A DNA stretch of 64,000 bases, taken from positions 103,526,726 to 103,590,725 of the forward strand of contig CAKMRJ010005523.1 of assembly GCA_928212115.1 (NCBI GenBank), given 5' to 3'. The stretch is from Lactuca virosa. Lineage: Eukaryota > Streptophyta > Magnoliopsida > Asterales > Asteraceae. The notes beneath the pieces were generated by a model, which saw only the letters and a list, made by a program, of their open reading frames with translations, did not search any database and was not told the origin of the DNA. A program made the translations under genes and the position numbers. This document shows, piece after piece, positions 1 through 9,355 of this stretch; the stretch's first letter is position 1, and each line of letters starts with the position of its first letter.

Positions 1-760
1 ATAGTGCCAAGCGATTGGCACAGCGGCTTATTGACCATGGGGTTCGTACCCCGGCCGCAACAACAACCCTGGCCATCTCAGAACCCGCCAAAATCGCTGA
101 TTCAAAGCGGAAGTTCTGGGATGAAAAAAAGAAGAAGAAGGCTGCCAAAAAGCAGCAGGTTGTGGCAGTTCATGCTGTGATAGCACCTGCCGTGGCTGCT
201 CCGGTAAGGCAGTATGTTAGGAGTTTGCCTAAGTGCAACCAGTGCAACTTCCACCACATTGGAGCCTGTCGTGAAATGCAGTGCTCACTGCAGCAGGAAG
301 GGGCACACTGCCCGCTTCTGCAAGGCTCCGGCAAAACCAATCACCCAAGTCCCCGACGCTGGAGTGGGCCAAGCTTGTTACGGTTTTGGCGAGGTGGGCC
401 ACTACAAAAGGAGCTGCCCTAAGGCAGGGAAAGCCGGTAGAGTGGGAAGAGTTCTGGCCATAGGCCACGAGGAGGCGGTTGCCGACCCCCCACAGGTCAC
501 TGGTACGTTTCTCCTCGATAACTCTTATGCATGTATACTGTTTGATAGTGGAGCGGAGAGGAGTTTCGTGAACCAAAACTTTGCTCATTTACTTAAGCAA
601 AAATCACGAGCACTTAAAGAACTGTTCACTGTAGAAATGGCTAATGGAAAGACGGAGAGCACTAGCAGCATAATCATAGGGTGCACCCTAACTAGATAGC
701 CATTCATTTTCGATCGACCTCATGGCGGTCTCAATTAAAAGTTTCGACGTCATTATCGGC
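1..760 (+). pseudogene. gag: gag nucleocapsid and protease remnant, family A unit 1
   Basis: This is the 3' part of gag and the start of the protease; position 1 corresponds to about 8885 in unit 2, so the gag start lies off the window. A basic stretch (WDEKKKKKAAKK) precedes two CCHC zinc knuckles. Against unit 2, a 2-bp loss inside the first knuckle near 286 shifts the frame. The second knuckle reads CYGF instead of CYGC, so it also lost a cysteine. The protease motif LFDSGAERSFV is present near 540. Another 2-bp loss near 693 (CTAACTAGATAG against CTAACTCTAGATAG) creates a stop. No functional product is expected. Confidence 0.88.
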
Positions 761-916
761 ATGGATTGTTGAGTCTACATCGTGCCGACATCGGTGTGTA
801 TGAAAGGCTGTTCGCCTTAATCTACCGTCTGGCGAAACTCTGTCGTTTATGGCGACAAACCGGCACGAACCTTCGTATCATTTCGAGCATTCAAGCCCAA
901 AATTCTTGCGAAAGGA

Positions 917-2535
917 ATGTCGTGCATTCCTTGCTCATGTGGTCGATGTGAGCCAAGAAACGAAGGACATTCAGAACATTCCAGTAGTATGCGACTTCCC
1001 GACATCTTTCCGGAAGAACTCCCAGGATTACCTCCGCAACGTCAAGTCGACGTTCAGAATCGACTTAGTTCCAGGGGCTACCCAGTAGCCAAATCGCCCT
1101 ATCGTCTAGCACCTGCAGAGATGCAAGAACTGTCCTGTTAACTTAACGAACTGCTTGGCAAGGGCTTTATAAGACCAATCTTCTCACCCTGGGGAGCTCC
1201 AGTCTTGTTCGTCAAGAAGAAAGACGGATCGTTTCGTATGTGCATCGACTACAGGGAGCTCAACAAGCTAACAGTCAAAAATCGTTATCCTCTGCCTCGT
1301 ATTGACGATTTGTTTGACCAACTTCAAGGGGCGAACTTCTTTTCAAAAATCGACTTAAGATTCGGATATCACCAACTACGAGTGTTAGGGGAGGATGTTC
1401 CGAAGACAGCCTTCCGAACTCGTTATGGGCACTACGAATTCGTAGTGATGCCGTTCGGGTTAACAAACGCGCCCGCAGTATTCATGGATTTAATGAATAG
1501 GGTGTGTCGTCCTTACTTGGATCAGTTCGTCATCGTCTTCATGGATGACATACTTATCTACTCTCGTAGTAAGGAAGAGCATAGTCAACATCTGCGACTA
1601 GTCTTAGAAACACTGCGTTCGGAGAAGCTCTATGCAAAGTTCTCGAAATGCGAATTTGGATCCGAAGTCGAATTCTTAGGGCACGTGGTTAGCGAAGAGG
1701 GAATACACGTGGACCCTTCCAAAATCAAAGCCATTGAGAGCTGGTCAGCACCAAAGACGCCTACAGAAATTCGTCAATTTCTAGGCCTCGCTGGCTACTA
1801 TCGCAGGTTCATTCAGAACTTTTCCCGAATTGCGAAACCTCTTACAACACTGATCCAGAAGGGCGTAGCCTTTGACTGGGAAGAGAAGCAAGAGAGAGCG
1901 TTCCAAACGCTCAAGCGAGCCTTGTGCACCGCACCAATACTATCCCTCCCGAAGGGATAGAAGACTTCGTTGTCTATTGCGATTGTCCCGATCAAGGGCT
2001 CGGCTGTGTTCTGATGCAACAAGGTAAGGTCATCGCCTATGCCTCGAGACAGCTGAAGACACACGAGATCAACTACACCACCCACGATCTTGAACTAGGA
2101 GCAGTTGTGTTTGCTCTGAAGATCTGGAGACACTACCTGTATGGTACAAAAAGCACTATCTTTACACACCACAAAAGCCTACAACATATATTCGACCAGA
2201 AGGAGCTCAACATGAGACAACGACGGTGGGTCGAGCTACTCAGTGACTACGAATGTGAAATTCGTTATCATCCGGGTAAAGCCAACGTAGTAGCTGACGC
2301 CCTAAGTCGGAAAGAATACTCTGGTCGTAGAGTCAAATCATTGACTATGACTATCCATTCACACTTGTCCACGAAATTTAAGGAAGCTCAGCTCGACGCT
2401 TTGAAACCTGAAATTGTGGCGAGTGAATCCCTGAGAGGGATGGATAAGAATTTGGAAGTCAAGGGTGGCAGAGCCTTATATTTCATGGATCGGATCTGGA
2501 CACCGAACACGGTGGTTTCAGAGACTTGGTCATGA
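917..2535 (+). pseudogene. pol: reverse transcriptase and RNase H, family A unit 1
   Basis: The RT region runs from the SPYRLAPAEM motif (about 1095) through FVKKKDGSFRMCIDYRELN (1208), MPFGLTNAP (1450) and the catalytic box FMDDILIYS (1540), and is open from 1205 to 1960. An in-frame TAA at 1138 lies before it. Near 1955 a single-base loss shifts the frame; RNase H then runs from 1924 to 2535 and contains VVYCD, the YASRQLK block and the YHPGKANVVADALSR motif. A further frameshift near 2505 ends it. The catalytic residues of both domains are still legible, but at least three lesions separate them from gag and integrase. Confidence 0.9.
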
Positions 2536-3751
2536 CCGAGGCGCACACCACTCGTTATTTCGTCCACCCGGGTTCAGATAAGATGTATCTGGATCTTAAA
2601 AAGTTATACTGGTGGCCTAACATGAAAGCAGAGATTGCTACCTTCGTAAGTAAATGCCTTACTTGCGCCAAGGTTAAGGTCGAATACCAGAAACCGTCAG
2701 GATTACTCCAGCAACCGGAGATACCTTAATGGAAGTGGGAGCGGATCACTATGGACTTCATAACCAAGTTTTCCAAGACAACGGGTGGACTTGATACCAT
2801 ATGGGTCATCGTCGACATATTGACCAAGTCCGCACACTTCCTGCCTATCAAAGAAACAGACAAGATGGAGAAGCTTACAAGAACCTACATTCGGGAGATT
2901 GTACGACTGCACGGTGTTCCCATATTCATTATCTCAGACAGAGATAGTAGATTCACTTCAAGGTTCTGGCAGTCGCTACAAAGTTCCCTAGGAACTAGGC
3001 TGGACATGAGTACAACCTATCATCCACAGACCGACGGACAAAGTGAGAGGACTATCCAAACCTTGGAAGACATGTTGCGAGCCTGTGTGATCGACTTTGG
3101 GAAAGCATGGGACACTCATTTACCCCTTGTCGAATTTTCCTACAACAACAGTTATCACACGAGCATAAAGGCTGCTCCATTCGAAGCCCTCTATGGCCGA
3201 AAGTGCAGATCCCCTCTGTGATGGGCTGAGGTGGGTGATACCCAGTTAGCTAAAGGACGAGTTCCTGACAGCACTCTCATGGGTCCGGAGATCATTCGGG
3301 AAACGACAGAGAAGATCGTTCAGATTCGTGAACGATTGAAATCCTCTAGAGACCGACAGAAAAGCTACGCTTGATATGCTTTGGAAAGCGTGGAAAGCTA
3401 AATCCAAGATACATAGGGCATTTCGAGATTCTCGCTAGAATCGGCCGTGTAGCTTACAAACTTAACTTACCTCGTGAACTCAGTAACGTACATTCTACTT
3501 TCCACGTCTCGAACTTGAAAAAGTGTCTGTCCGACGAGACTCTTGTAATCCCACTCGACGAGATCGAGATCAACGAGATCCTCAACTTCGTGGAAGAACC
3601 TGTAGAAATCATGGACCGGGAGGTCAAGCAAAAAAAGCAAAGTCGCATCCTGAGAGTGAAGGTTCGCTGGAACGCCAAGCGAGGGCCTGAATTCACTTGG
3701 GAGCGTGAGGATCAAATGAAACTGAAATATCCTCATCTTTTTACTTAGTTA
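2526..3751 (+). pseudogene. pol: integrase and chromodomain, family A unit 1
   Basis: The HHCC zinc region (HPG, then CLTCAKVK) spans 2560-2680. The DDE core has D in VIVDILTKSAHFL (about 2812), D in ISDRDSRFTSRFW (about 2937) and E in TDGQSERTIQ (about 3045). Lesions are a stop after the zinc region (TAA at 2727), a TGA at 3219 replacing a Cys/Trp-region codon, and a deletion of about 72 bp near 3370 that removes part of the GPY/F-type region. The chromodomain-like tail follows (VKVRWNAKRGPEFTWEREDQ) and ends at TAG 3749. Integrases of this clade are thought to use the chromodomain to target chromatin. Confidence 0.88.
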
Positions 3752-3802
3752 TTTGTAATAACTTAATTGCTTAAAATCTAATTTCGGGACGAAATTCTCT
3801 CT

Positions 3803-3815
3803 AACGGGGGGATGA
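3803..3815 (+). other. polypurine tract, family A unit 1
   Basis: The run AACGGGGGGATGATG lies directly before the LTR start TGTGACA, where plus-strand priming by a polypurine tract is expected. The same run precedes the second LTR (11495-11506) and the right LTR of element B. Confidence 0.8.
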
Positions 3816-4005
3816 TGTGACAATCCGAAATTTTTATCTTATACACTTATTCAAAACAATGAAGGTCAGACTCGTTTTTGCTATCTTCTAGCACTATTTA
3901 GAGTCAATTAGTGTGTTTAAAACCTAGTATAATCAAGGTATGAGTCGTGGGATGCGTTTTTGTGAGTGTAACACCTTGCAAATGAGCCAAACACACCAAC
4001 ACAAG

Positions 4006-4075
4006 GTGTGTGTGGCCGCACACCAGAGTGTGCGGCCACACACCCATCCCAGCCGCACACTCTCACCTATATATT
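4006..4075 (+). promoter_or_regulatory. palindrome cluster and TATA box of family A LTR
   Basis: Near-palindromes built on GTGTGCGGCCGCACAC lie at 4006-4023 and 4028-4043, with a half-site at 4051-4060. TATATATT follows at 4068-4075. More copies lie downstream at 4414-4429 and 4547-4560. The right LTR repeats the pattern at 11699-11767, 12128-12143 and 12280-12295. A core promoter is inferred from position; the palindromes are seen directly and their role is unknown. Confidence 0.65.
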
Positions 4076-5095
4076 CAACACTTAGTCATTTTGAACACTT
4101 TTCCACTTCTTCAAGACTAGAACCCAAAATCCCCTCAAGTATCATCCAAATCTTCATCTTGATCTTCATAAAAGTAAGTAATTCTTCCTTTTGATTTGTT
4201 GATACACGACCCTAACTAGCAAAACCCTTTGCTTTGATCCATGAAACACCTCTTTATTCAAGAACACCAAGAACACCAAGAACACACGCTAGTTTTGGAC
4301 CTTAAACACCCTTTCAAGCCTCTATAACGTGTATACACTTATCACAACTTGTAATATGCTAAGAACACTTGATGATATACTAGAAAAACATTATTTTATC
4401 ATCTTCATAAAGGGTGTGCAGCCGCACACACACTTTTTAGGAACAAAAATGGCAATGAACTCCATATAAGGCTAAAGCATGACGGAAGAAACCTTCCTAG
4501 ATGAGTCCTAAAGCCTTAAAATACATTTTGGCACATTTCATAGGGAGTGTGCGGCCGCACGCTCACCCTGGCCGCACACACACAAATATTGTGCATTTTG
4601 ACCATACACTCCCTTGTATGGCCATATACCCCTTATATACAACCATAGGTGTTGGTAACACTTAATTCTAAGTGTTTTTATGTCCTTAAGGCGTGTCCCT
4701 ATCACTTTTAGTGGTTATATACATTGAATGTATTCAGATATGTGTAATTATATGTTAAATAGGATTCGTTTGTGCTCAAGACTCCAATTGACACCCAACA
4801 ATCCTATATCGATCTTTCATTCGAGTTACTCACTACAGGTGAGTTCATACCCCTTAATCAACCTTTTAATTGATTTTAAATGCTTTTATGGGGGGAATAC
4901 AAGTTGAACTATTATAGTTATTATATCAATCACATTGATATACTACCAAACAAGTGGATTTCCTTACTTTTCAAACTGTGTTATCAAACAAACTACTTCA
5001 AACTGTTTTTACAAACTCTTTTACCTGTCAAATACTTTCTATTAAAACTCTTTTAAACTTATACTTTGTCAAATGTGTATCCATATAGATATATT

Positions 5096-5216
5096 TATAT
5101 AAGTAAGATTGAAAGGACTTAGGACTGATAGCTCGCCTTGTTTCATGTTCCTTGTTTGGTTGTGGACTTAGGGTATCTGTTATATGTCCGAAGGTCGTTT
5201 GAATCTTAGTTATATA
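5096..5216 (+). other. structured RNA module 2 (long stem, conserved apical segment), family A middle LTR
   Basis: Outer arms TATATAAGTAAGATT (5096-5110) and AATCTTAGTTATATA (5202-5216) pair with one mismatch. Inner arms ACTGATA (5124-5130) and TATCTGT (5174-5180) pair less well. Between them lies the conserved segment TTCCTTGTTTGGTTGTGG. Copies at 12846-12967, 47613-47742 and 6955-7085 keep the apical segment while their stem sequences differ. Confidence 0.6.
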
Positions 5217-5694
5217 TTATGTATATGTGTATAGATATAAAAGTTCCTTCATTCAGTTCAATATCTTTGGGTAGCAAAGGTATACAAACATGTTCATACA
5301 TACAAACAACATTACTAGTAAACTATAATAGGTATAGTTTAGGAAGTTACAAATACTATTACTAGAACAGTGAAACATACAATGAGTCCCTTCATACATG
5401 AGTCAATACATTCAGATAGAGAATACTATGATGAGAAACAAACAATAACATACAGAGAGAAGATACATACATACTAAACAGAGAGAGAACATACAATACA
5501 GCTAGTACATACTATACATTATACAAGAGAACACACTATTATGAGAAACAGAGAGAACATACATACATACTAGATAGGGAGAGAACATACAATACAGCTA
5601 GTACACACAATTCATATACAAGAACATTACAACAGTTATGTGAGCCACGTAACGGGGCATGGCATCACCTGTCATGGCTCGTTTTGTATCCAGA

Positions 5695-5832
5695 ATCTCC
5701 TTAAGTGGAGAGCGTTGAGTTTGTGTATAGATCTATGCTGGATTGACTATCCTACACCTTGCTGCTCGCTGTAGTGGGACTTGCAAGTCTACGGGTGCCA
5801 AACGTCATTTCTTCCTACGTCTTACATCGTCG
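5695..5832 (+). other. structured RNA module 1 (five-hairpin block), family A middle LTR
   Basis: Successive inverted repeats: H1 TCTCC/GGAGA, H2 around TATAGATCTAT, H3 GGAT/ATCC, H4 GACTTGCAAGTC, H5 ACG/CGT. The same order and spacing recur in LTRs of families B, C and E, with arms changed on both sides. Function unknown; an RNA element in the leader or intron is inferred. Confidence 0.6.
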
Positions 5833-6449
5833 TGTTTCTAGTCGGTAGTATGGTACAGGCCGATCACATGGTACTTTAAATAACAATTGGTTTAAAGTAG
5901 TTAGTACAACAGTAGTTACTTAATACAACACTACAGTTTGCATTCACTTTGTGATCTTCACACAATGAACAGTAATGTAAAAACTATATTTTTGGTTAAT
6001 GATAGTCAGATTTGGGAAAATACATACTCTTACAATAGACACACACACAAACACTAGATGCCTTGGTAGAAGGATACTTTTAGTAGAAAACATAGGGTTT
6101 TCTAGGAGAGTTCAAACAATTTACAAACATTTACAAGCTTATACACTACATACTTACAAACACTTTCATACAAACAATGACACTAAAATACTTATGATCT
6201 CACGAGATTTAAAGCTGATAAACTCTTTCAAAATAACTTGTATTCTCAGGTCACCAGTAGACAGGTACCGGTGCCAGGTTTGAGAAGATGGAGCTCGTTC
6301 AAGACTCATCTTTTATTTTGATTCATATTTTTGGTGTCTATTAAACTTGACAGAACACACTTGTATTAAATTATATTATTAATGTAATGGATGATGTTGT
6401 TGCTTGTTTACTACTATACATTGTTGTGATACTGTACATGACGTCCTCC

Positions 6450-6484
6450 ACCCCCGAACGATTCCGCCGTTCCGGTTTTGGGGT
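6450..6484 (+). other. U5-end hairpin, family A
   Basis: Arms ACCCCCGAAC and GTT...GGGGT fold over a GATTCCGCC-like loop, ending 6 bp before the LTR end and about 10 bp before the primer site. Family B has GAC/GTC where A has AAC/GTT. Other copies: 14215-14249, 30101-30133, 53045-53078 and 48165-48199. Confidence 0.5.
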
Positions 6485-6493
6485 GTGACAGAT

Positions 6494-6506
6494 TGGTATC
6501 AGAGCA
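6494..6506 (+). other. primer-binding site (initiator-Met tRNA type)
   Basis: TGGTATCAGAGCA lies 3 bp after the LTR end. This is the usual complement of the 3' end of plant initiator methionine tRNA used by many Ty3 elements. It marks the start of the second internal region. Confidence 0.9.
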
Positions 6507-6705
6507 TTGTTTATAGTGAATCGAGTATATCAACCCATAAAAGATATACGAACTAAAACACAGCGGATTAAAATACTCTAATAAAGATTATACTTTTAAA
6601 TAATAAAATATTTAACCAAGTAACATACCTGCATTCATACTAAAATCAGTGTCACTAGGACAGAACAAAAGTATTACGATTGTTGGGCAGCACAATTAGA
6701 CTTAG

Positions 6706-6775
6706 AGACATTTGGTCAACCCTGGGAAGATATAGCCTGATCAACTATATTATCCGAGGAGTGACTAGCATGTGC
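6706..6775 (+). other. dimer-initiation-like hairpin in the leader, family A
   Basis: Stem ATATAG (6730-6735) and CTATAT (6745-6750) closes a 9-nt loop CCTGATCAA whose centre is the palindrome TGATCA (6738-6743). An outer helix TTGGTCA (6712-6718) with TGACTAG (6762-6768) pairs with wobbles, and CTTAG/CTAAG lies further out. Element B keeps the stem and loop exactly (30358-30378) but has a different outer helix. Retroviral dimer-initiation hairpins also have a 9-nt loop with a 6-nt palindrome between primer site and gag; the role here is inferred. Confidence 0.6.
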
Positions 6776-6954
6776 CTAAGGATGGTAGTGAGGTTGCAAC
6801 AAGTCTAAAAGCTTACCAACACTACTACAATGAAAACAAAAGAACATAACATAAACTTAAAATACTATAGGAGTATTTTGTGTTGCTATAATTACTTATC
6901 TGAGAATTAAAGGTTTTTATTAGTAGGTCAATAATTGCTAAGTGGATACTCTAA

Positions 6955-7085
6955 GGTTATATGTGACTAGGATGTTATACTTAGAATCTGTGATCTTTGC
7001 TTTCTTTCTGGTTCCTTGTTTGGTTGTGGATTTGGAGTTAGGATCACTTATTCGAAGGTCTATCCTGTTTTGCTTACATATAACT
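6955..7085 (+). other. second copy of structured module 2, in the leader before ORF1
   Basis: Outer arms GGTTATATGT (6955-6964) and ACATATAACT (7076-7085), inner arms TGTGATC (6989-6995) and GATCACT (7042-7048), apical segment TTCCTTGTTTGGTTGTGG near 7010-7027. The architecture matches the LTR copies although the stem sequences are different. It lies outside the LTR, between the dimer-like hairpin and ORF1. Confidence 0.6.
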
Positions 7086-7190
7086 GGTATGCTTAAGCAA
7101 GTATTGAAGTAACTAATAAAGATCATCTTATAAATATCTAGTTAGTTCGTCTATTAATTATTTCTTTACCCCTTTTCTCGCGTAGATATC

Positions 7191-7820
7191 ATGGCTGGAT
7201 TCCATATCCCCGGAGACCCGTACTATCCCAACCACGGCAATGCTGGATGGCTTGGAGAAGAGTCAGAGGATGATCACCCAATCCCTTTGGATGATCACTA
7301 TGCTGAGGGTTTTTCTGATAGTTCTGACTCAGAGCCAGAAGTCAACAACCTACCCCCAGCTGCTCAAGCCCCAAACCCGAACCCTCGTCCAGCATTTCAA
7401 GGACCCACACCTCTGTGGGCCACAAACTTGAACAGATGGAGTCAGGAACAGGGTCAACCCATTCCCTACAATGGGGACAGAAGCTTTTACAACCTCACCG
7501 AGGGAGGTTCAGCTGATCGTGTCCTGCCCATCATGGTCCGTAGGATTTCTCGAAACACTGAGCAAGGTCGAGCAACTATCGACCGAGTGTTGGAGATTGA
7601 CGCCAACTCTGGCGTTAACACGGTCCGCATTCGCCAACTCGAGGTAGCTATCGAAAGGGCTAGGATAACCACTGGGACTCTGCAGCAACAGCTAACTGCA
7701 TCCCAAGCTGAAGTTAGGGAACTTCGGGCTAGGCAGTCAATGTATGAAAGGCGCATACGAGACGTACAGCGCCGTCTGCCTGAATCAAGGACTCATTCTA
7801 GTGGTTCTCGTCGTGGATAG
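7191..7820 (+). CDS. ORF1, extra acidic/coiled-coil protein upstream of gag (family A)
   Basis: An intact 209-codon ORF between primer site and gag. It starts MAGFHIPGDPYYPN. Residues about 20-55 are acidic; about 55-75 is Pro/Asn-rich; about 76-115 is the best conserved part, with GPTPLW, NRWSQEQGQ, FYNL and LPIMVRRI; about 115-200 is charged and likely coiled coil; the tail is basic and Ser-rich. It is not gag, protease or a known env-like protein, and I do not recognise the family. Broken homologues with the same order occur in B (30549-31157) and C (56605-57247), always between primer site and gag. A pyrimidine-rich 3' splice-site-like sequence (CTCGCGTAG, ending 7185) lies 5 nt before the ATG, suggesting expression from a spliced RNA. 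Its conservation hints at a useful role, perhaps multimerisation or RNA/particle binding, which is speculation. Confidence 0.8.
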   Translation: MAGFHIPGDPYYPNHGNAGWLGEESEDDHPIPLDDHYAEGFSDSSDSEPEVNNLPPAAQAPNPNPRPAFQGPTPLWATNLNRWSQEQGQPIPYNGDRSFYNLTEGGSADRVLPIMVRRISRNTEQGRATIDRVLEIDANSGVNTVRIRQLEVAIERARITTGTLQQQLTASQAEVRELRARQSMYERRIRDVQRRLPESRTHSSGSRRG

Positions 7821-8207
7821 AGCCTACTTAACCTTTTCTTTTGGATATAACTTAGTTATGTAAAACTCTAGTCTAATTTCCTATCTTTGTTCAAACTTGG
7901 ACCTGTTAGGTCTTGATTAGGTCGTAGTTCTGTCAAAATTTTCCCATTTTGGTTTGATGTAAGACCTACTTCTAGGTCATTTTTCCCGAACTTGTTACAT
8001 CTGTAATACCAGTATTATTGACAGATATCTAATCTCATGGAAATTATTATCCAAATACTATCATCGTTGAGTACTAAATCTACATTCAATCGTGCTATTC
8101 AATTGTGCTGTTGGGCTATGGAGAGTTAGTCCATGAGTCATTCTTATCACATTCTCCCTATTAAATTCTTATCAATATTGTCATCTTTTTAAACTTATAG
8201 TTAAAAG
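7821..8207 (+). other. spacer between ORF1 and gag, family A
   Basis: AT-rich, without a long ORF. It ends with a pyrimidine-rich stretch and CTTATAG (AG at 8199-8200), a possible 3' splice site 7 nt before the gag start. Inverted arms AGGTCTTGATTAGG and CCTACTTCTAGGTC-like stretches occur near 7910-7975; I assign no function. Confidence 0.45.
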
Positions 8208-9355
8208 TTGCCTCCACGCCGATCAACGAGACGCGATCCTCCATCAACTGCAACACCACCTGCTCCTCAAATCGATACGGCAGCTCTGAATGCTGTTGTA
8301 GCTGCGGCTGTGGCAACAGCCATGGCTCAATATCATTCTTCTGGTTCCACTGGAGGAGGAACCCCTGTTCAATCTACTCATGGTGAAATTCCTGTACGCT
8401 TGAGAGAGTGCTCCTACAAGGACTTCACCAACTGCAAGCCCAAAGTCCTTTAGAGGGACTGGCGGAGTCATTGCCCTCTCGCAATGGTTCGAGAAGACCC
8501 GAATCGGTTTTCGAAATCTGCTCCTGTCCAGAAGGGAGCAAGGTCATGTTCGCTGCTTGCACCTTCGAGGAAAAAGCCCTGACATGGTGGAATAGCCATG
8601 TCAAGTCACTATCTCTAGTGGTGGCTAATGCTATGGGCTGGGAAGCTTGGAGAGCTGATGATCGAAGAATACTGCCCGAGGGGCGAAATCCAAAGTTGGA
8701 GCAGGAACTGTGAGCCTAACCATGAAGGCTCCGACATAGTCTCCTACACCGCCAGATTCTGTGAGCTGGTGGCCCTCTGTCCCAACATGGTTCATATAGA
8801 GGGAAAGAAGATAGAGAGGTACATATGGGGGCTGGTGCCTCCATTTCAAGGAAATGTTTTGGCTTCAAACCCCACTACATTCGATAGTGCCAAGCGATTG
8901 GCACAGCGGCTTATTGACCATGGGGTTCGTACCCCGGCCGCAACAACAACCCTGGCCATCTCAGAACCCGCCAAAATCGCTGATTCCAAGCGGAAGTTCT
9001 GGGATGAAAAAAAGAAGAAGAAGGCTGCCAAAAAGCAGCAGGTTGTGGCAGTTCATGCTGCGATAGCACCTGCCGTTGCTGCTCCGGTAAGGCAGTATGC
9101 TTGGAGTTTGCCTAAGTGCAACCAGTGCAACTTCCACCACATTGGAGCCTGTTGTGAAATGCAGTGCTCTAACTGCAGCAGGAAGGGGCACACTGCCCGC
9201 TTCTGCAAGGCTCCAGCAAAACCAATCACCCAAGTCCCCGGCGCTGGTGTAGGCCAAGCTTGCTACGGTTGTGGCGAGGTGGGCCACTACAAAAGGAGTT
9301 GCCCTAAGGCAGGGAAAGCCGGTAGAGTGGGAAGAGTTAGGAGTAGGGAGTAGTA
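8208..9355 (+). pseudogene. gag: gag of family A unit 2
   Basis: Gag with capsid-type motifs (CSYKDFTNCKP, ALTWWNSHVKSL, FCELVALCP, IERYIWGL), a basic linker, and two zinc knuckles CSNCSRKGHTARFC and CYGCGEVGHYKRSC (about 9166-9300). Three defects: the start codon is TTG (8208) where C has ATG at the same place; the frame shifts near 8450 and back between about 8630 and 8710; and a small insertion near 9340, which repeats GTGGGAAGAG, brings in a TAG at 9351. Gag and pol normally form one frame in this clade, as the single frame of C indicates. Confidence 0.88.

Larger units (their letters stand above)
4839..6249 (+). other. putative intron inside the LTR (family A, middle LTR)
   Basis: The donor CAG|GTGAGTTCATACCCC and the acceptor CTTGTATTCTCAG are both conserved among families A, B, C and E, at the same place relative to TATA box and LTR end. 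A branch-point-like CTCACCAAC precedes the acceptor in B, C and E. The interval holds structured modules 1 and 2, so splicing would remove them from the spliced leader. No transcript evidence is available here. Confidence 0.55.
3816..6490 (+). repeat. LTR of family A (middle, shared)
   Basis: 2675 bp, TG...CA ends, preceded by a polypurine tract and followed at once by a primer-binding site. Parts in order: palindrome cluster, TATA box (4068-4075), short first exon, conserved donor AG|GTGAGTTCATACCCC (4838/4839), a conserved GGGGGGAATACAAGTTG block near 4890, structured modules 2 and 1, acceptor TTGTATTCTCAG (6249), and a hairpin at the U5 end. It pairs with 11507-14255, from which it differs by scattered substitutions and small indels. 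About 0.4 kb around 5300-5640 is rich in ACATAC/AGAGAGAAC runs with no clear function. Confidence 0.92.
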
